Below, piece by piece: positions 44,347 through 54,532 of a stretch of DNA of 64,000 nucleotides (its first letter is position 1; the number at the start of each line of letters is the position of its first letter). The notes under the pieces were generated by a model. It worked only from the letters and a program-made list of their open reading frames with translations. It was not told where the DNA came from and searched no databases. Origin of the DNA: Roseovarius sp. MMSF_3350. GTDB taxonomy: Bacteria > Pseudomonadota > Alphaproteobacteria > Rhodobacterales > Rhodobacteraceae. The DNA lies in assembly GCF_030733425.1 (NCBI RefSeq), contig NZ_JASHIZ010000008.1:1-64000 (forward strand), read 5' to 3'. The position numbers were made by a program, and so were the translations under genes.

Positions 44347-45699
44347 ATGTTCGACAAGATCCTTGTGGCCAACCGGGGCGAGATCGCCCTGCGGGTGATC
44401 CGCGCCGCCCGCGAGATGGGCATCCGCACCGTGGCGGTGCATTCCACCGCCGATGCCGACGCGATGCATGTGCGCATGGCCGACGAATCGGTCTGCATCG
44501 GCCCGCCGCCGGGCTCTGAAAGCTACCTGTCGATCCCGTCGATCATCGCCGCCTGCGAGGTGACGGGAGCGCAGGCCATTCACCCCGGGTATGGCTTTCT
44601 CAGCGAGAACGCCAATTTCGTGCAGATCGTCGAGGACCACGACCTGACCTTCATCGGACCCACCGCCGAGCATATCCGGGTGATGGGTGACAAGATCACC
44701 GCCAAGGACACGATGAAGGCGCTTGGCGTGCCATGCGTGCCCGGCTCCGAAGGCGGTGTGCCCGATCTCGCCGCCGCCAAGGCGCTTGGCGACGAGATGG
44801 GATACCCGGTGATCGTCAAGGCCACAGCTGGCGGTGGCGGGCGTGGCATGAAGGTGGCGCAGACGGCTGCCGACATGGAAAGCGCCTTTCTGACCGCGCG
44901 GTCCGAGGCCAAGGCGGCCTTTGGCAACGACGAGGTCTATATCGAGAAGTACCTGACCACGCCGCGCCACATCGAGATCCAGGTCTTTGGCGACGGCAAG
45001 GGCCGCGCGGTGCACTTGGGCGAGCGGGACTGTTCGCTGCAGCGCCGGCACCAGAAGGTGTTCGAAGAGGCCCCCGGCCCCTGCATCACCGAGGAAGAGC
45101 GGGCACGCATCGGCAAGATCTGCGCCGATGCGGTGGCCAAGATCGACTATGCCGGTGCGGGAACGATCGAGTTCCTTTACGAGAAGGGCGAGTTCTATTT
45201 CATCGAGATGAACACCCGCCTTCAGGTCGAACACCCGGTGACCGAGGCGATCTTCGGCGTCGACCTGGTGCAGGAACAGATCCGCGTGGCCGAAGGGCTG
45301 CCCATGTCCTTCAAGCAGGAGGATCTGAAGATCAACGGCCATGCCATCGAGGTGCGCATCAACGCCGAGAAACTGCCGACCTTCTCGCCCCGGCCGGGCA
45401 GGATCACGCAGTTCCATGCGCCCGGCGGGCTGGGCGTGCGGATGGATTCAGCGCTGTACGATGGCTATTCCATCCCGCCCTATTACGATTCGCTGATCGG
45501 CAAGCTGATCGTACACGGGCAGGACCGCGCCACGGCATTGGCCCGTCTGAACCGCGCCTTGGGCGAATTGATCGTGGATGGCGTCGACACCACCGTGCCG
45601 CTGTTTCACGCGCTGCTGCAGGAGGCCGACATCCATTCGGGCGACTACAACATCCATTGGCTGGAAAACTGGCTGAAGACAAACCTGCAAAACGGCTGA
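44347..45699 (+). CDS. accC: Biotin carboxylase subunit of acetyl-CoA carboxylase
   Basis: A 450-residue ATP-grasp enzyme that carboxylates biotin on AccB. Motifs are [12 protein letters not shown] at the start, the ATP-grasp glycine loop [24 protein letters not shown], the metal-binding [12 protein letters not shown] and AIEVRINAE. Length is normal. It is coupled to accB as the first dedicated step of fatty acid synthesis. Confidence 0.97.
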   Translation: MFDKILVANRGEIALRVIRAAREMGIRTVAVHSTADADAMHVRMADESVCIGPPPGSESYLSIPSIIAACEVTGAQAIHPGYGFLSENANFVQIVEDHDLTFIGPTAEHIRVMGDKITAKDTMKALGVPCVPGSEGGVPDLAAAKALGDEMGYPVIVKATAGGGGRGMKVAQTAADMESAFLTARSEAKAAFGNDEVYIEKYLTTPRHIEIQVFGDGKGRAVHLGERDCSLQRRHQKVFEEAPGPCITEEERARIGKICADAVAKIDYAGAGTIEFLYEKGEFYFIEMNTRLQVEHPVTEAIFGVDLVQEQIRVAEGLPMSFKQEDLKINGHAIEVRINAEKLPTFSPRPGRITQFHAPGGLGVRMDSALYDGYSIPPYYDSLIGKLIVHGQDRATALARLNRALGELIVDGVDTTVPLFHALLQEADIHSGDYNIHWLENWLKTNLQNG

Positions 45700-45883
45700 C
45701 CCCGCCCCCGGCGGCGCGGCGGGAAAGAGCGCTTCGGACGCGCGATCACGCACGATGCGCAACGGTCTCGCGCCGCTGACGCAGGGCGGCGTCGAGGGCG
45801 AGACTTTCAGACCTTGGCGGCGTTGGTCATGACAACAGCCGCTTGCCGCTGCGCCGCCTTGGCGGCACGTCCTTGCGGCGCGC

Positions 45884-46588
45884 TCAGCCGTGTCTGGCGA
45901 TCAGCGTAAAGCTTGACCGGCTGATCGGCCCGTTGCGATAGTAATCTGCCAGACCGTCGCGCAGGCCTTGGGGCAGCTGGGTCCAGTCGGTCCAGTCCAC
46001 CTCGAATTCCGCGGCCTCGGCCGCCTGGGTGATCGCGCCGCGGCTTGGGATCATGTGCGGCGGGCGGGCCGTGCCACCGGTGGCGCGCCGCGGCTCCAGC
46101 CGCAGGATGGGGTCGCAGGTGTTGGCCATCACCCCGTCGCCCAGCACCATCCGCGGACGCAACGCCGCGACATCGGCAAAGATGCCGTGCAGGTCGCTGA
46201 CGTCGCGCAGCACGTCCATCAGCACCACCAGTTCGAACCGCTTGTCCCTGTCGGCGGCGTTTTGCAGAAAGTCGAGCGGCGGGGCATGGCGCATCTCGAC
46301 CCGTTCGCGGGCGCCGATGGCGGGCAGGTTATCGAACCGCGCGACGAGCTCCGCCTGCGCCTCGACGCCCACGACCTGCAACGCGCCGGCCTGCGCGAGG
46401 TCGGCGCACCACCTGCCGTCGCCCGCGCCGAGATAGAGCACACTGCTGTCTGTGATCACGTGGCGGAAACAGTCGAACAGCATGCCGTAGCGGGCCTGTC
46501 GTCGGTTGGCCCGCTGGCGCAGGGTGTCGTCCACCGCGCCGCTGTCATCATTCTTGCCGGGTGCGGTTGCATCGTTCAGGCCGTCCAT
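45884..46588 (-). CDS. Class I SAM-dependent methyltransferase-like protein
   Basis: A 234-residue protein. The SAM-binding loop reads LYLGAGDGRW (about residues 56-65), followed by an acidic residue in VVGVEAQAEL. A strand with FELVVLMDVLRDVSD gives the second motif. The resemblance to CmoB/DUF1698-type methyltransferases is loose. AAGGAGATGAC sets the start at 46588. Substrate unknown. It is divergent from aat. Confidence 0.72.
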   Translation of the reverse strand: MDGLNDATAPGKNDDSGAVDDTLRQRANRRQARYGMLFDCFRHVITDSSVLYLGAGDGRWCADLAQAGALQVVGVEAQAELVARFDNLPAIGARERVEMRHAPPLDFLQNAADRDKRFELVVLMDVLRDVSDLHGIFADVAALRPRMVLGDGVMANTCDPILRLEPRRATGGTARPPHMIPSRGAITQAAEAAEFEVDWTDWTQLPQGLRDGLADYYRNGPISRSSFTLIARHG

Positions 46589-46674
46589 GTCATCTCCTTT
46601 GCCATGCAGCGTGCAAAAGCTTAGCATGGGGTCATGTAACGAAGCCTTAACGCGGGCCCGCCCTCCGATCGCCC

Positions 46675-47325
46675 ATGTCAGACCGCCAGCTGCCTCTCGA
46701 CCCCGACCTGTTGTTGCAGGCCTATGCCGCGGGCATTTTCCCGATGGCCGAATCGCGCAATGATCCCGAGCTGTTCTGGGTCGACCCGCGGCTGCGCGGC
46801 GTGCTGCCGCTGGAGGGGTTCCACGTATCGCGCTCGCTTGCGCGACGGCTGCGGCGGGCTGAGTATACCGCGACGCTGAACGCCGATTTCGCGGGCACGG
46901 TCGATGGTTGCGCCGACCGGGCGGAGACCTGGATCAACGGCCAGATTCGCAGCCTTTACATGGAGTTGCACGCCAGGGGCCATGCCCATTCGCTGGAGAT
47001 CTGGCAAGACGACGTGCTGGCGGGCGGGGTCTATGGCGTGACCCTCGGCGGCGCGTTCTTCGGCGAAAGCATGTTTTCGCGCCGCACCGACGCGTCCAAG
47101 CTGGCGCTGGCGCATTTGACCGGGCACCTGCGGCGCTGCGGTTTCGTCCTGTTCGACACGCAGTTCCAGACCGATCACCTGGCCAGCCTAGGCGCGGAGG
47201 AGATCCCGCGGGCCGTGTACCGCGACCTGCTCAGGGCCGCGCTGGAGGTGACGGCGGATATCAATTACCCGCCCTTCGATCCGTCCTCTCACTGGGTGGT
47301 GCAACGCAACACCCAAATATCGTAG
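46675..47325 (+). CDS. aat: Leucyl/phenylalanyl-tRNA--protein transferase
   Basis: A 216-residue enzyme that adds Leu or Phe to the N-terminus of proteins starting with Arg or Lys, creating N-degrons recognised by ClpS/ClpAP. Signatures are LLQAYAAGIFPM (13-24), the WVDPRLRG segment and HAHSLEIW with GGVYGVTLG (about 100-125), and FDTQFQTDHL. Its 3' end overlaps the convergent DUF2155 gene by 37 bp. Clp protease genes lie 2-4 kb away. Confidence 0.95.
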   Translation: MSDRQLPLDPDLLLQAYAAGIFPMAESRNDPELFWVDPRLRGVLPLEGFHVSRSLARRLRRAEYTATLNADFAGTVDGCADRAETWINGQIRSLYMELHARGHAHSLEIWQDDVLAGGVYGVTLGGAFFGESMFSRRTDASKLALAHLTGHLRRCGFVLFDTQFQTDHLASLGAEEIPRAVYRDLLRAALEVTADINYPPFDPSSHWVVQRNTQIS

Positions 47326-47666
47326 CGTTGATGTTCCACCGCGTTCAGCGCGGGCGACGAGGCCAGCATCCAGCCCGAAAAGATTGGGGGTGCCGCGTCT
47401 TCGGGGTGAACGGTCAGGAAGGCATAGGCATCGCCCGCCGGGTTGCCCGCGGGATAGCGGCATTCGCCCAGTTCCACGCGCATCCGGCCGATGTTGCCGG
47501 CGCTGGCATTGGCGATCTCGAGGTCGCCGGATTCGGTGGTGATCTTGTCGACCCAGCGCAAGACGACGCCGGTGCCGACCTCTACCTCGTCCTGCGCCGC
47601 GACCGGCGCGGCGAGAACCAGCGCCACCAGTGCGGCAGTCAGGGTGCTGCGGTGCCTCAGGCTCAT
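47289..47666 (-). CDS. DUF2155 domain exported protein
   Basis: A 125-residue protein with signal peptide MSLRHRSTLTAALVALVLAAPVAA. DUF2155 is recognised by VVLRWVDKITTES and RPxPxxxECRYP-type GECRYPAGNP, then FSGWMLASSPALNAVEH. The two cysteines (GECRY and VLRCT) are typical. These proteins are common in alphaproteobacteria beside mlaD or NDUFA12, as here. Function unknown. The ATG overlaps the mlaD stop by four bases. Confidence 0.85.
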   Translation of the reverse strand: MSLRHRSTLTAALVALVLAAPVAAQDEVEVGTGVVLRWVDKITTESGDLEIANASAGNIGRMRVELGECRYPAGNPAGDAYAFLTVHPEDAAPPIFSGWMLASSPALNAVEHQRYDIWVLRCTTQ

Positions 47667-48130
47667 TCGGGAGCGTCTCCGGTCATGTCGTCGCCGGCCA
47701 CGAACTTGGTCAGAAGCCCGATCAGGCTGACCGAGCCTTGCGTGAATTCGATCTCGTCGCCGGCGGCGAAATAGAACGGCGAACCGCCGGGCATGATCTC
47801 GACGAAATTGCCCCCCAGCAGGCCCTCGGAACTGATCGCGAGCGCGCTGTCGTCGGGCACCTCGATATCCTCGCGCACGGTAAAGACGGCGCGGGCGCGG
47901 TAGGTTTCGGGGTCGAGCTGCATGTCGGTGACGCGGCCGACTTTCACTCCGGCGAGCCGCACATCGGTGCCCACGTCGATGCCGTCGGCACTGCGGAAGC
48001 TGGCGCGCAGCTCGTATTCCGGCGCGGCGCCGGAAAAACCGCTGACCTGTCCGGCATAGATCACGAAGCCCACGGCAAGAGCCAGCACGGCCCCGCCGAC
48101 GGCGACCTCTGTCATGTTCTCGCTGGCCAT
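47663..48130 (-). CDS. mlaD: MlaD-type outer-membrane lipid asymmetry protein
   Basis: A 155-residue MCE-domain protein. One N-terminal membrane helix (residues 8-27) is followed by the MCE domain, with SADGIDVGTDVRLAGVKVGRV (47-67) and GLLGGNFVEI (103-112). MlaD hexamers shuttle phospholipid between the outer membrane and the MlaFEB transporter. MlaFEB genes are not adjacent. The start at 48130 is set by the membrane segment; the gap to the NDUFA12 gene is 29 bases. Confidence 0.85.
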   Translation of the reverse strand: MASENMTEVAVGGAVLALAVGFVIYAGQVSGFSGAAPEYELRASFRSADGIDVGTDVRLAGVKVGRVTDMQLDPETYRARAVFTVREDIEVPDDSALAISSEGLLGGNFVEIMPGGSPFYFAAGDEIEFTQGSVSLIGLLTKFVAGDDMTGDAPE

Positions 48131-48159
48131 CGCGGTGCTCCTGGCTCGAAGGGTCGGGG

Positions 48160-48543
48160 TTACTCGGGGCTCCAGGCCTCGTAGTCGCGGCGCTCGGCCG
48201 GGTCGGCGCGGCGGATCGAGCCGGCGGGCGCATAGGCCAGCGCGGTGCCGGTGAGGTTTTCCTCGTGCGGCTTTTCCCACGGCTTGCGCTTGAACGGCGC
48301 CTCGGTGGGCGGCTCGCGGTAGGTGTGGTGCAGCCAGCCGTGCCATTCGGGGCTGACGCGGCTGGCCTCGGCCTCGCCGTTGAAGATCACCCAGCGGCGC
48401 TTGCCGTCGCTGGTCTGGTAAAAGATGTTGCCCTGATCGTCCTCACCGACCTTCACGCCCTTGCGGCGGGTGTGAATCATCGTGTTGAGCGTGGCGCCGT
48501 TCCACCATGTGACGGCGCGCAGAAGCGAGGTGAGCAGACCCAT
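48160..48543 (-). CDS. NDUFA12-type complex I accessory protein
   Basis: A 127-residue homologue of the mitochondrial 17.2-kDa/NDUFA12 subunit, present in alphaproteobacteria. Hallmarks are [14 protein letters not shown] (29-42), [24 protein letters not shown] (50-73) and [14 protein letters not shown]. It should sit at the peripheral arm of NADH:quinone oxidoreductase. It is upstream of mlaD and DUF2155 on the same strand, which is a usual alphaproteobacterial arrangement. Confidence 0.92.
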   Translation of the reverse strand: MGLLTSLLRAVTWWNGATLNTMIHTRRKGVKVGEDDQGNIFYQTSDGKRRWVIFNGEAEASRVSPEWHGWLHHTYREPPTEAPFKRKPWEKPHEENLTGTALAYAPAGSIRRADPAERRDYEAWSPE

Positions 48544-48698
48544 CGTGATCCTCCGGAATGTCCCTGGCCCCGATATGCCGCAGATCGCCGCCAAGGTCCA
48601 GCCCGCAAGACCGCCGCGGCGGCCTGTCTTTGCCGGTCGCGGGCAATGGCCGGCAAAAAGGCTCTGGTCGCAGACCGGTCGTGCGCGTCGGCGCGGGA

Positions 48699-48766
48699 CC
48701 ATTTTCTTTCAAAGAAAATGGGCAAGAAAATTCGAATTTTCTTGCCCAAACTTTTCGTAAAAATTT
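48699..48766. repeat. Three consecutive AT-cored palindromes between clpX and the NDUFA12 gene
   Basis: Palindrome 1, 48699-48721: arms CCATTTTCTTT and its complement around a single C. Palindrome 2, 48720-48747: perfect 28 bp with core AAAATTCGAATTTT and GGGCAAG/CTTGCCC ends, sharing two bases with palindrome 1. Palindrome 3, 48748-48766: imperfect, TTTT-CGT-AAAA. They lie 25-93 bp after the clpX stop and before the next gene on the same strand. Confidence 0.8.
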
Positions 48767-48791
48767 GTGCGGCAGAAAGCCCGCCGCCGGA

Positions 48792-50054
48792 TCAGCCGGC
48801 GCTGGTGCCTTCCTTCTTGGACTCGGCATGCACCATCAGCGGTGCGGCCTCGGAACTGACGGCCTCTTCGTTGACCACCACTTCCTCGACGTCTTCCATG
48901 CCGGGCAGCTCGAACATCGTGTCGAGCAGGATATCCTCGAGGATCGAGCGCAGGCCGCGCGCGCCGGTCTTGCGTTCGATCGCCCGCTTGGAGATCGCGG
49001 TCAGCGCGTCCTCGGTGAAGCTGAGCGTCACGTTCTCCAGCTCGAACAGGCGCTGGTACTGCTTGACCAGGGCGTTCTTGGGCTGGGTCAAGATGGTGAC
49101 CAGCGCCTCCTCATCCAGGTCTTCCAGCGTGGCGATGACCGGCAGGCGGCCGACGAATTCCGGGATCAGGCCGAATTTCAGCAGATCCTCGGGTTCGAGA
49201 TCCTTGAATACCTCGCCCACGTTGCGGGCGTCGTTGTCGCGCACGTCTGCACCAAAGCCCATTGCGCTGCCCTTGCCGCGCTGGCTGATGATCTTGTCGA
49301 GACCGGCGAAGGCACCGCCGCAGATGAAAAGGATGTTGGTGGTGTCCACCTGAAGGAATTCCTGTTGCGGATGCTTGCGCCCGCCTTGCGGCGGCACCGC
49401 GGCGACAGTGCCTTCCATCAGTTTCAGCAGCGCCTGCTGCACGCCCTCGCCCGACACGTCTCGGGTGATCGAGGGGTTTTCGGACTTGCGGGTGATCTTG
49501 TCGACCTCATCGATATAGACGATCCCGCGCTGCGCGCGTTCGACATTGTATTCCGACGCCTGCAACAGCTTGAGGATGATGTTCTCGACATCCTCGCCCA
49601 CGTAACCGGCCTCGGTCAGGGTGGTGGCGTCTGCCATGGTGAATGGCACGTCGAGAATGCGGGCCAGCGTCTGCGCCAGAAGCGTCTTGCCACAGCCGGT
49701 CGGGCCGATCAGCAGGATGTTCGACTTCTGCAGTTCGATGTCGTTCTTGCCGGAGTGGTTCAGCCGCTTGTAGTGGTTGTGCACCGCGACCGACAGCACC
49801 CGCTTGGCGGTGAACTGGCCGATCACGTAATCGTCCAACACGTCACAGATTTCGCGCGGGGTGGGCACGCCATCGGTGGCCTTCAGCCCGGCGGTCTTGG
49901 TCTCTTCGCGGATGATGTCCATGCACAGCTCGACACATTCGTCGCAAATGAACACGGTGGGGCCCGCGATCAGTTTTCGGACCTCATGCTGGCTCTTGCC
50001 GCAGAAGCTGCAATAGAGCGTGTTCTTGCTGTCGCCACTGGAATTATTCGCCAT
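48792..50054 (-). CDS. clpX: ATP-dependent Clp protease ATPase subunit ClpX
   Basis: A 420-residue AAA+ unfoldase. The N-terminal zinc-binding domain has CSFCGKS (16-22) and CDECVELC (about 38-45). Walker A is GPTGCGKT (about 118-125), Walker [11 protein letters not shown], and the pore/IGF region for ClpP docking contains IPEFVGRLP. It unfolds tagged substrates for ClpP, whose gene is upstream on the same strand. Length is normal. Confidence 0.97.
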   Translation of the reverse strand: MANNSSGDSKNTLYCSFCGKSQHEVRKLIAGPTVFICDECVELCMDIIREETKTAGLKATDGVPTPREICDVLDDYVIGQFTAKRVLSVAVHNHYKRLNHSGKNDIELQKSNILLIGPTGCGKTLLAQTLARILDVPFTMADATTLTEAGYVGEDVENIILKLLQASEYNVERAQRGIVYIDEVDKITRKSENPSITRDVSGEGVQQALLKLMEGTVAAVPPQGGRKHPQQEFLQVDTTNILFICGGAFAGLDKIISQRGKGSAMGFGADVRDNDARNVGEVFKDLEPEDLLKFGLIPEFVGRLPVIATLEDLDEEALVTILTQPKNALVKQYQRLFELENVTLSFTEDALTAISKRAIERKTGARGLRSILEDILLDTMFELPGMEDVEEVVVNEEAVSSEAAPLMVHAESKKEGTSAG

Positions 50055-50245
50055 TCTCGCACCTTTTGACGCCTTGCGTCACGTATCCGACCCGTCGTGT
50101 TGCGCCATCCGCGGGGATGTGGCCGGGTCAGCCGGCCCTTGCGCGGGTCCCTGGTTTCTCGTCCGTCCCGGGCAGCTTAGGGCAGAGCGTTTGGCACCTC
50201 AATGTCAAAATCGCCGCTGCCCCCCGTTGCGTCCGACCATGCGGA

Positions 50246-50878
50246 TCAGCTGCCCTCTTCGTCGCCTTTCGCCCGGTTTTCCACGATTTCGTCGATCAGG
50301 CCCCAGGCCTTGGCCTCCTCGGGCGACATGAAGTTGTCGCGCTCCAGCGCATCCTCGACCTTCTTCAGGGATTGTCCGGTGTGTTTTACGTAAATTTCGT
50401 TAAGACGCCGTTTCAGCTTCAGCGTTTCCTCGGCGTGAATCATGATGTCGGTCGCCTGACCCTGATAGCCGCCCGAGGGCTGGTGCACCATGATTCGGCT
50501 GTTGGGCAGCGAATAGCGCATGCCCGCGGCCCCGGCGGTCAGCAGGAGGCTGCCCATGCTGGCGGCCTGGCCGATGACCAACGTGCTGACCTTGGGCTTG
50601 ATGTACTGCATCGTGTCATAGATCGACAGGCCGGAGGTCACCACGCCGCCGGGGCTGTTGATGTACATCGAGATTTCCTTCGAGGGGTTTTCCGCCTCGA
50701 GGTGCAGCAACTGGGCCACGATCAGGCTGGACATGCCGTCATGCACCGGGCCGTTCACGAAGATGATCCGCTCCTTCAGCAGGCGCGAGAAGATGTCGTA
50801 GGCCCGTTCGCCGCGGCTGGTCTGCTCGACCACCATGGGGACGAGCGTGTTCATGTAGGTTTCCATCGGGTCTGTCAT
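50246..50878 (-). CDS. clpP: ATP-dependent Clp protease proteolytic subunit ClpP
   Basis: A 210-residue serine protease subunit. The triad is Ser108 in GQAASMGS, His132 in MVHQPSGG and the usual Asp in the later helix (IYVKHTGQ … DNFMSPEEA region). It forms the two-ring chamber used by ClpX and ClpA. A 191-bp gap separates it from clpX, leaving room for a separate promoter. Confidence 0.97.
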   Translation of the reverse strand: MTDPMETYMNTLVPMVVEQTSRGERAYDIFSRLLKERIIFVNGPVHDGMSSLIVAQLLHLEAENPSKEISMYINSPGGVVTSGLSIYDTMQYIKPKVSTLVIGQAASMGSLLLTAGAAGMRYSLPNSRIMVHQPSGGYQGQATDIMIHAEETLKLKRRLNEIYVKHTGQSLKKVEDALERDNFMSPEEAKAWGLIDEIVENRAKGDEEGS

Positions 50879-51245
50879 GTTGCCTGCCTCTTGATGCGCA
50901 TGGTCGGGCCGTGGATCGGCCCGCGTCGGGGTGAACCTTATGCGTGGGCCGAAGGGGCTTCAAGAGCGCCCGGTCATTTTCGATTGCTGCAATCGGGCCT
51001 CCGGCCCCGCGCCCGTCAGACACCTTCACGGTGAAGAAATCGTTAAGTTTTGCGGGGACTTCAACGAATTTCGCCTCTCGGCACACTGCGACAAAAAATA
51101 TCCGCATATGTCAATCTGGCGCATTGCTCATCGTCGCGGGGCATTCTAGAACCTCTCTCGTGTTGCGGGACACGTCGCGGGGGAGTCTGCCTGACCCTTT
51201 CGCCAGCTGGTGTCCCCGTATAATTGACCAGCAGGAGGCACCCAG
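50879..51245. other. Divergent 367-bp gap between clpP and ctaD
   Basis: No gene or named RNA is visible. The end nearest ctaD contains GTATAATTGAC (about 51219), a possible -10-like TATAAT. CAGGAGG lies before the ctaD ATG. The rest shows no strong repeat beyond a small CTTCAC/GTGAAG hairpin near 51019-51034. Confidence 0.4.
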
Positions 51246-52922
51246 ATGGCAGACGCAGCCATTCACGGCCACGGACACGAAGACAATCGCGGGTTCTTCA
51301 CCCGCTGGTTCATGTCCACCAATCACAAGGATATCGGGATTCTCTACCTGGTGACGTCCGCATTCGTCGGGCTGATCTCGGTGGCGTTCACCGTCTACAT
51401 GCGGCTCGAACTGATGGAGCCGGGTGTGCAGTACATGTGCATGGAAGGCGCGCGGTTCACCGCGGCGGCCGCCGGCGAATGCACCCCGAACGGGCACCTC
51501 TGGAACGTCATGATCACCTATCACGGTGTGTTGATGATGTTCTTCGTGGTGATCCCCGCCCTCTTCGGCGGCTTCGGCAACTACTTCATGCCGCTGCAGA
51601 TCGGCGCGCCGGACATGGCGTTCCCGCGCCTCAACAACCTCAGCTTCTGGCTCTATGTCGCCGGCACCTCGCTGGGGGTCGCCTCGCTTCTGGCGCCGGG
51701 CGGCAACGGGCAGTTGGGTTCCGGCGTGGGCTGGGTGCTGTATCCGCCGCTCTCGACGACCGAGGCGGGCATGTCGATGGACCTGGCGATCTTTGCCGTG
51801 CACGTGTCGGGCGCAAGCTCGATCCTGGGCGCGATCAACATGATCACCACCTTCCTGAACATGCGCGCGCCGGGCATGACACTGTTCAAGGTTCCGCTGT
51901 TCAGCTGGTCGATCTTCGTCACCGCGTGGCTGATCCTGCTGGCCCTGCCGGTCCTGGCGGGCGCGATCACGATGCTGCTGACCGACCGCAACTTCGGCAC
52001 GACCTTCTTCGATCCGGCCGGCGGCGGTGACCCGGTGCTCTACCAGCACATCCTGTGGTTCTTCGGCCACCCGGAAGTGTACATCATCATCCTGCCCGGC
52101 TTCGGTATCATCAGCCACGTGATCGCGACCTTCGCGCGCAAGCCGATCTTCGGCTACCTGCCGATGGTCTGGGCGCTGATCGCCATCGGCTTCCTCGGCT
52201 TCGTCGTGTGGGCGCACCACATGTACACCGTGGGCATGTCGCTGACCCAGCAATCCTACTTCATGCTGGCCACGATGGTCATCGCGGTGCCGACGGGCGT
52301 GAAGGTGTTCAGCTGGATCGCCACGATGTGGGGCGGCGCGATCGAGTTCAAGACGCCGATGCTCTGGGCGTTCGGTTTCCTGTTCCTGTTCACCGTGGGC
52401 GGCGTCACCGGCATCGTCCTCAGCCAGGCGGGCATCGACCGGGCCTATCACGACACCTACTACGTGGTGGCACACTTCCACTACGTGATGTCGCTCGGCG
52501 CGGTGTTCGCGATCTTCGCGGGGGTCTATTTCTACTTCCCCAAGATGACCGGGCGCATGATCCCCGAATGGATGGGCCAGTTGCACTTCTGGGCGATGTT
52601 CATCGGTGCGAACCTGACCTTCTTCCCGCAACACTTCCTGGGACGTCAGGGCATGCCGCGCCGCTACATCGACTACCCCGAGGCGTTCGCCATCTGGAAC
52701 TGGTGGTCTTCGATCGGTGCGTTCCTGTCCTTCGCCTCGTTCATTTTCTTCTTCGGCGTGGTGTTCTACGCACTGTTCCGGGGCGCGAAGGTGACGCAGA
52801 ACAACCCGTGGAACGAATACGCGGACACGCTGGAATGGACCCTGCCCTGCCCGCCGCCCGAACACACGTTCGAGCAGCTGCCCAAGCGGGAAGACTGGGA
52901 CAAGCAGCCCGCACATCACTGA
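51246..52922 (+). CDS. ctaD: Cytochrome c oxidase subunit I (aa3-type)
   Basis: A 558-residue heme-copper oxidase core subunit with 12 membrane helices. The CuB/tyrosine region is [17 protein letters not shown] (about 263-279), and the HHMYTVG segment (about 318-324) and AHFHYVMS provide further histidine ligands. The heme a ligand lies in [14 protein letters not shown]. It reduces O2 with proton pumping. CAGGAGG precedes the ATG. The other oxidase genes are not in this window, as in Rhodobacter-type genomes where ctaD is separate. Confidence 0.97.
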   Translation: MADAAIHGHGHEDNRGFFTRWFMSTNHKDIGILYLVTSAFVGLISVAFTVYMRLELMEPGVQYMCMEGARFTAAAAGECTPNGHLWNVMITYHGVLMMFFVVIPALFGGFGNYFMPLQIGAPDMAFPRLNNLSFWLYVAGTSLGVASLLAPGGNGQLGSGVGWVLYPPLSTTEAGMSMDLAIFAVHVSGASSILGAINMITTFLNMRAPGMTLFKVPLFSWSIFVTAWLILLALPVLAGAITMLLTDRNFGTTFFDPAGGGDPVLYQHILWFFGHPEVYIIILPGFGIISHVIATFARKPIFGYLPMVWALIAIGFLGFVVWAHHMYTVGMSLTQQSYFMLATMVIAVPTGVKVFSWIATMWGGAIEFKTPMLWAFGFLFLFTVGGVTGIVLSQAGIDRAYHDTYYVVAHFHYVMSLGAVFAIFAGVYFYFPKMTGRMIPEWMGQLHFWAMFIGANLTFFPQHFLGRQGMPRRYIDYPEAFAIWNWWSSIGAFLSFASFIFFFGVVFYALFRGAKVTQNNPWNEYADTLEWTLPCPPPEHTFEQLPKREDWDKQPAHH

Positions 52923-52951
52923 TCGGCGGCTGTCCAGCCTGAGCCAACACG

Positions 52952-52980
52952 CAGGCCCCGGAGAAATCCGGGGCCTGTTT
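52952..52980 (+). terminator. Rho-independent terminator of ctaD
   Basis: An eleven-base stem CAGGCCCCGGA/TCCGGGGCCTG (52952-52962 with 52967-52977) with a GAAA tetraloop, followed by TTTCGTT. It lies 30 bp after the ctaD stop. Confidence 0.88.
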
Positions 52981-53002
52981 CGTTCAAGAGAGGCTTCGCG
53001 GG

Positions 53003-53554
53003 ATGATCTATCTTGCCTGTATCGTCGCGACCCTGATCGGTGGCATCGCCCTGCACCGGCGCGGCGCAGCGCCGTGGCGACTTTATGTCTTGGGAACCGA
53101 GATGTTCCTGCTGATCGGCGTCGCGACCGTGGTGGTGGCCCGATGGGCGCCGCACCTGATCCTGAGCTTTCCGTTCGGTTCCGGCGGGGCGATGCGACAG
53201 TGGTCCTATGGCGGCGGGCCAACCTACGAAGTCGTCGTCGCCCCTCTCATCGGTGTTCTGCTGGCGCTGATCCTGCCGGCAATGGTCTGCGCCCTGATGT
53301 GGTGGCAGCAACGCATCGGGGCGATGTTCCATCCCTCACTGACCCGCTGGCTGTTCTGGCCGATCGCGGCGAGGCTCATGCTGATCCCGGGTGCGGTGAC
53401 GCTGGTGCTGGTCAATGGCGGCACGCAGATCGCCGACCCAAACTCGATCCTGAAGCTGGGCGCCCTTGCCCGCTCGACCGGACTCGTCGCATTCGCCGCA
53501 CTTGCGGCGCTGACAGGCTGGTCCCTGGTGCGGTGGCTTGTAAGTCGCCGCTGA
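53003..53554 (+). CDS. Integral membrane protein of unknown function
   Basis: A 183-residue hydrophobic protein with about five membrane segments (around 1-17, 32-48, 75-97, 115-135 and 150-175). An extracytoplasmic or cytoplasmic loop with SGGAMRQWSYGGGP lies between segments 2 and 3. No family is recognised. It follows the ctaD terminator, so it probably has its own promoter. Confidence 0.65.
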   Translation: MIYLACIVATLIGGIALHRRGAAPWRLYVLGTEMFLLIGVATVVVARWAPHLILSFPFGSGGAMRQWSYGGGPTYEVVVAPLIGVLLALILPAMVCALMWWQQRIGAMFHPSLTRWLFWPIAARLMLIPGAVTLVLVNGGTQIADPNSILKLGALARSTGLVAFAALAALTGWSLVRWLVSRR

Positions 53555-53687
53555 GGCGCGCCAACGACTGACCTTTGACCTGGACCTTAACCTCGCGCCG
53601 TCCCTGCCGCTGGATCGCTCGCGGGAAAGAATGCGAAGCCCCCGAAGAGACCTGGGCTATCTGACAGACACATCCGCAAAGCCCGCA

Positions 53688-54443
53688 TCAGCGACCGAAG
53701 TTGAACCGCCGCATGACCACCAGCGAGGCGACAAAGCTGTCGTCGTCCTGCACGATCGGCGAGTCCGCTGCGTCGCCGACATACCGGTTCCAGGCCAGCG
53801 TTCCGTCGAGATACCAGTTCTGCGACAGCTCGTATTGCGCGCCCACCTCGATCCCCGCGCTGACGATGCCCGAGCCGGGCGCGTAGGCGGGAAAGGCCGA
53901 TACGGCCGCCTCGGCTGGGGTGACCCCGAAATAGGTCGCGCTGTAGTCGTCCGAGCCCCACAGCACCCGCGGCCCCACGGTGACGGTCCAGTCGTCCGAG
54001 GGGCGGAAGATCGCGTCGGCGCCCAGCTCGCCCACCCAGCTTTCGTGGCCGACGACGCCATACCGCACGTCCGCGAAGGCCTGGAAATTCTCGGCGGTGT
54101 AGCCGATGCCGCCGCCGATCTCGACGCTGAAATCGACATCGTTCAACCCCGCCAGCTCTGCATGATCCGAACTGTCACGTTCCCCGATCAGGCGGAACGC
54201 GCCGCGCGGCCGCCAGCCGAGGTCCACCGCGTTGGGATCGGGGTCGCCGAACTCCAGCCGGCCGATCTTGAGGTGGCCGAACCTGAACCCGCCGGTCACG
54301 CCCGCCTCGTAATCGTCCGAACCGAAATACTCGGGCTGGTAATTGCCGCCGATGCCCGCCGAGAAGGACAGGCTGGGGCCGGACTGGGCCAGGGCCATGC
54401 CGGGAAGACACGTCATGGCGGCGATCAGGATTGTGACTTTCAT
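53688..54443 (-). CDS. MipA/OmpV-family outer-membrane protein
   Basis: A 251-residue beta-barrel protein with a signal peptide ending near AQ (20). The N-terminal SAGIGGNYQPEYFGSDDYE and the alternating aromatic strands, ending with terminal FNFGR, match the MipA/OmpV scaffold-porin family. Its role in this organism is not known; in other species the family is linked to MltA interaction or to small-molecule uptake. Start 54443 fits the signal peptide. Confidence 0.8.
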   Translation of the reverse strand: MKVTILIAAMTCLPGMALAQSGPSLSFSAGIGGNYQPEYFGSDDYEAGVTGGFRFGHLKIGRLEFGDPDPNAVDLGWRPRGAFRLIGERDSSDHAELAGLNDVDFSVEIGGGIGYTAENFQAFADVRYGVVGHESWVGELGADAIFRPSDDWTVTVGPRVLWGSDDYSATYFGVTPAEAAVSAFPAYAPGSGIVSAGIEVGAQYELSQNWYLDGTLAWNRYVGDAADSPIVQDDDSFVASLVVMRRFNFGR

Positions 54444-54532
54444 GGGGCTCTCTATATCTAGCAGGCGTGTATGCGGTGGCGGTGTCGTGCCACCGCGCCC
54501 TGCCTCGGGCGCGGCGACTTGGTGCCCGGGCG

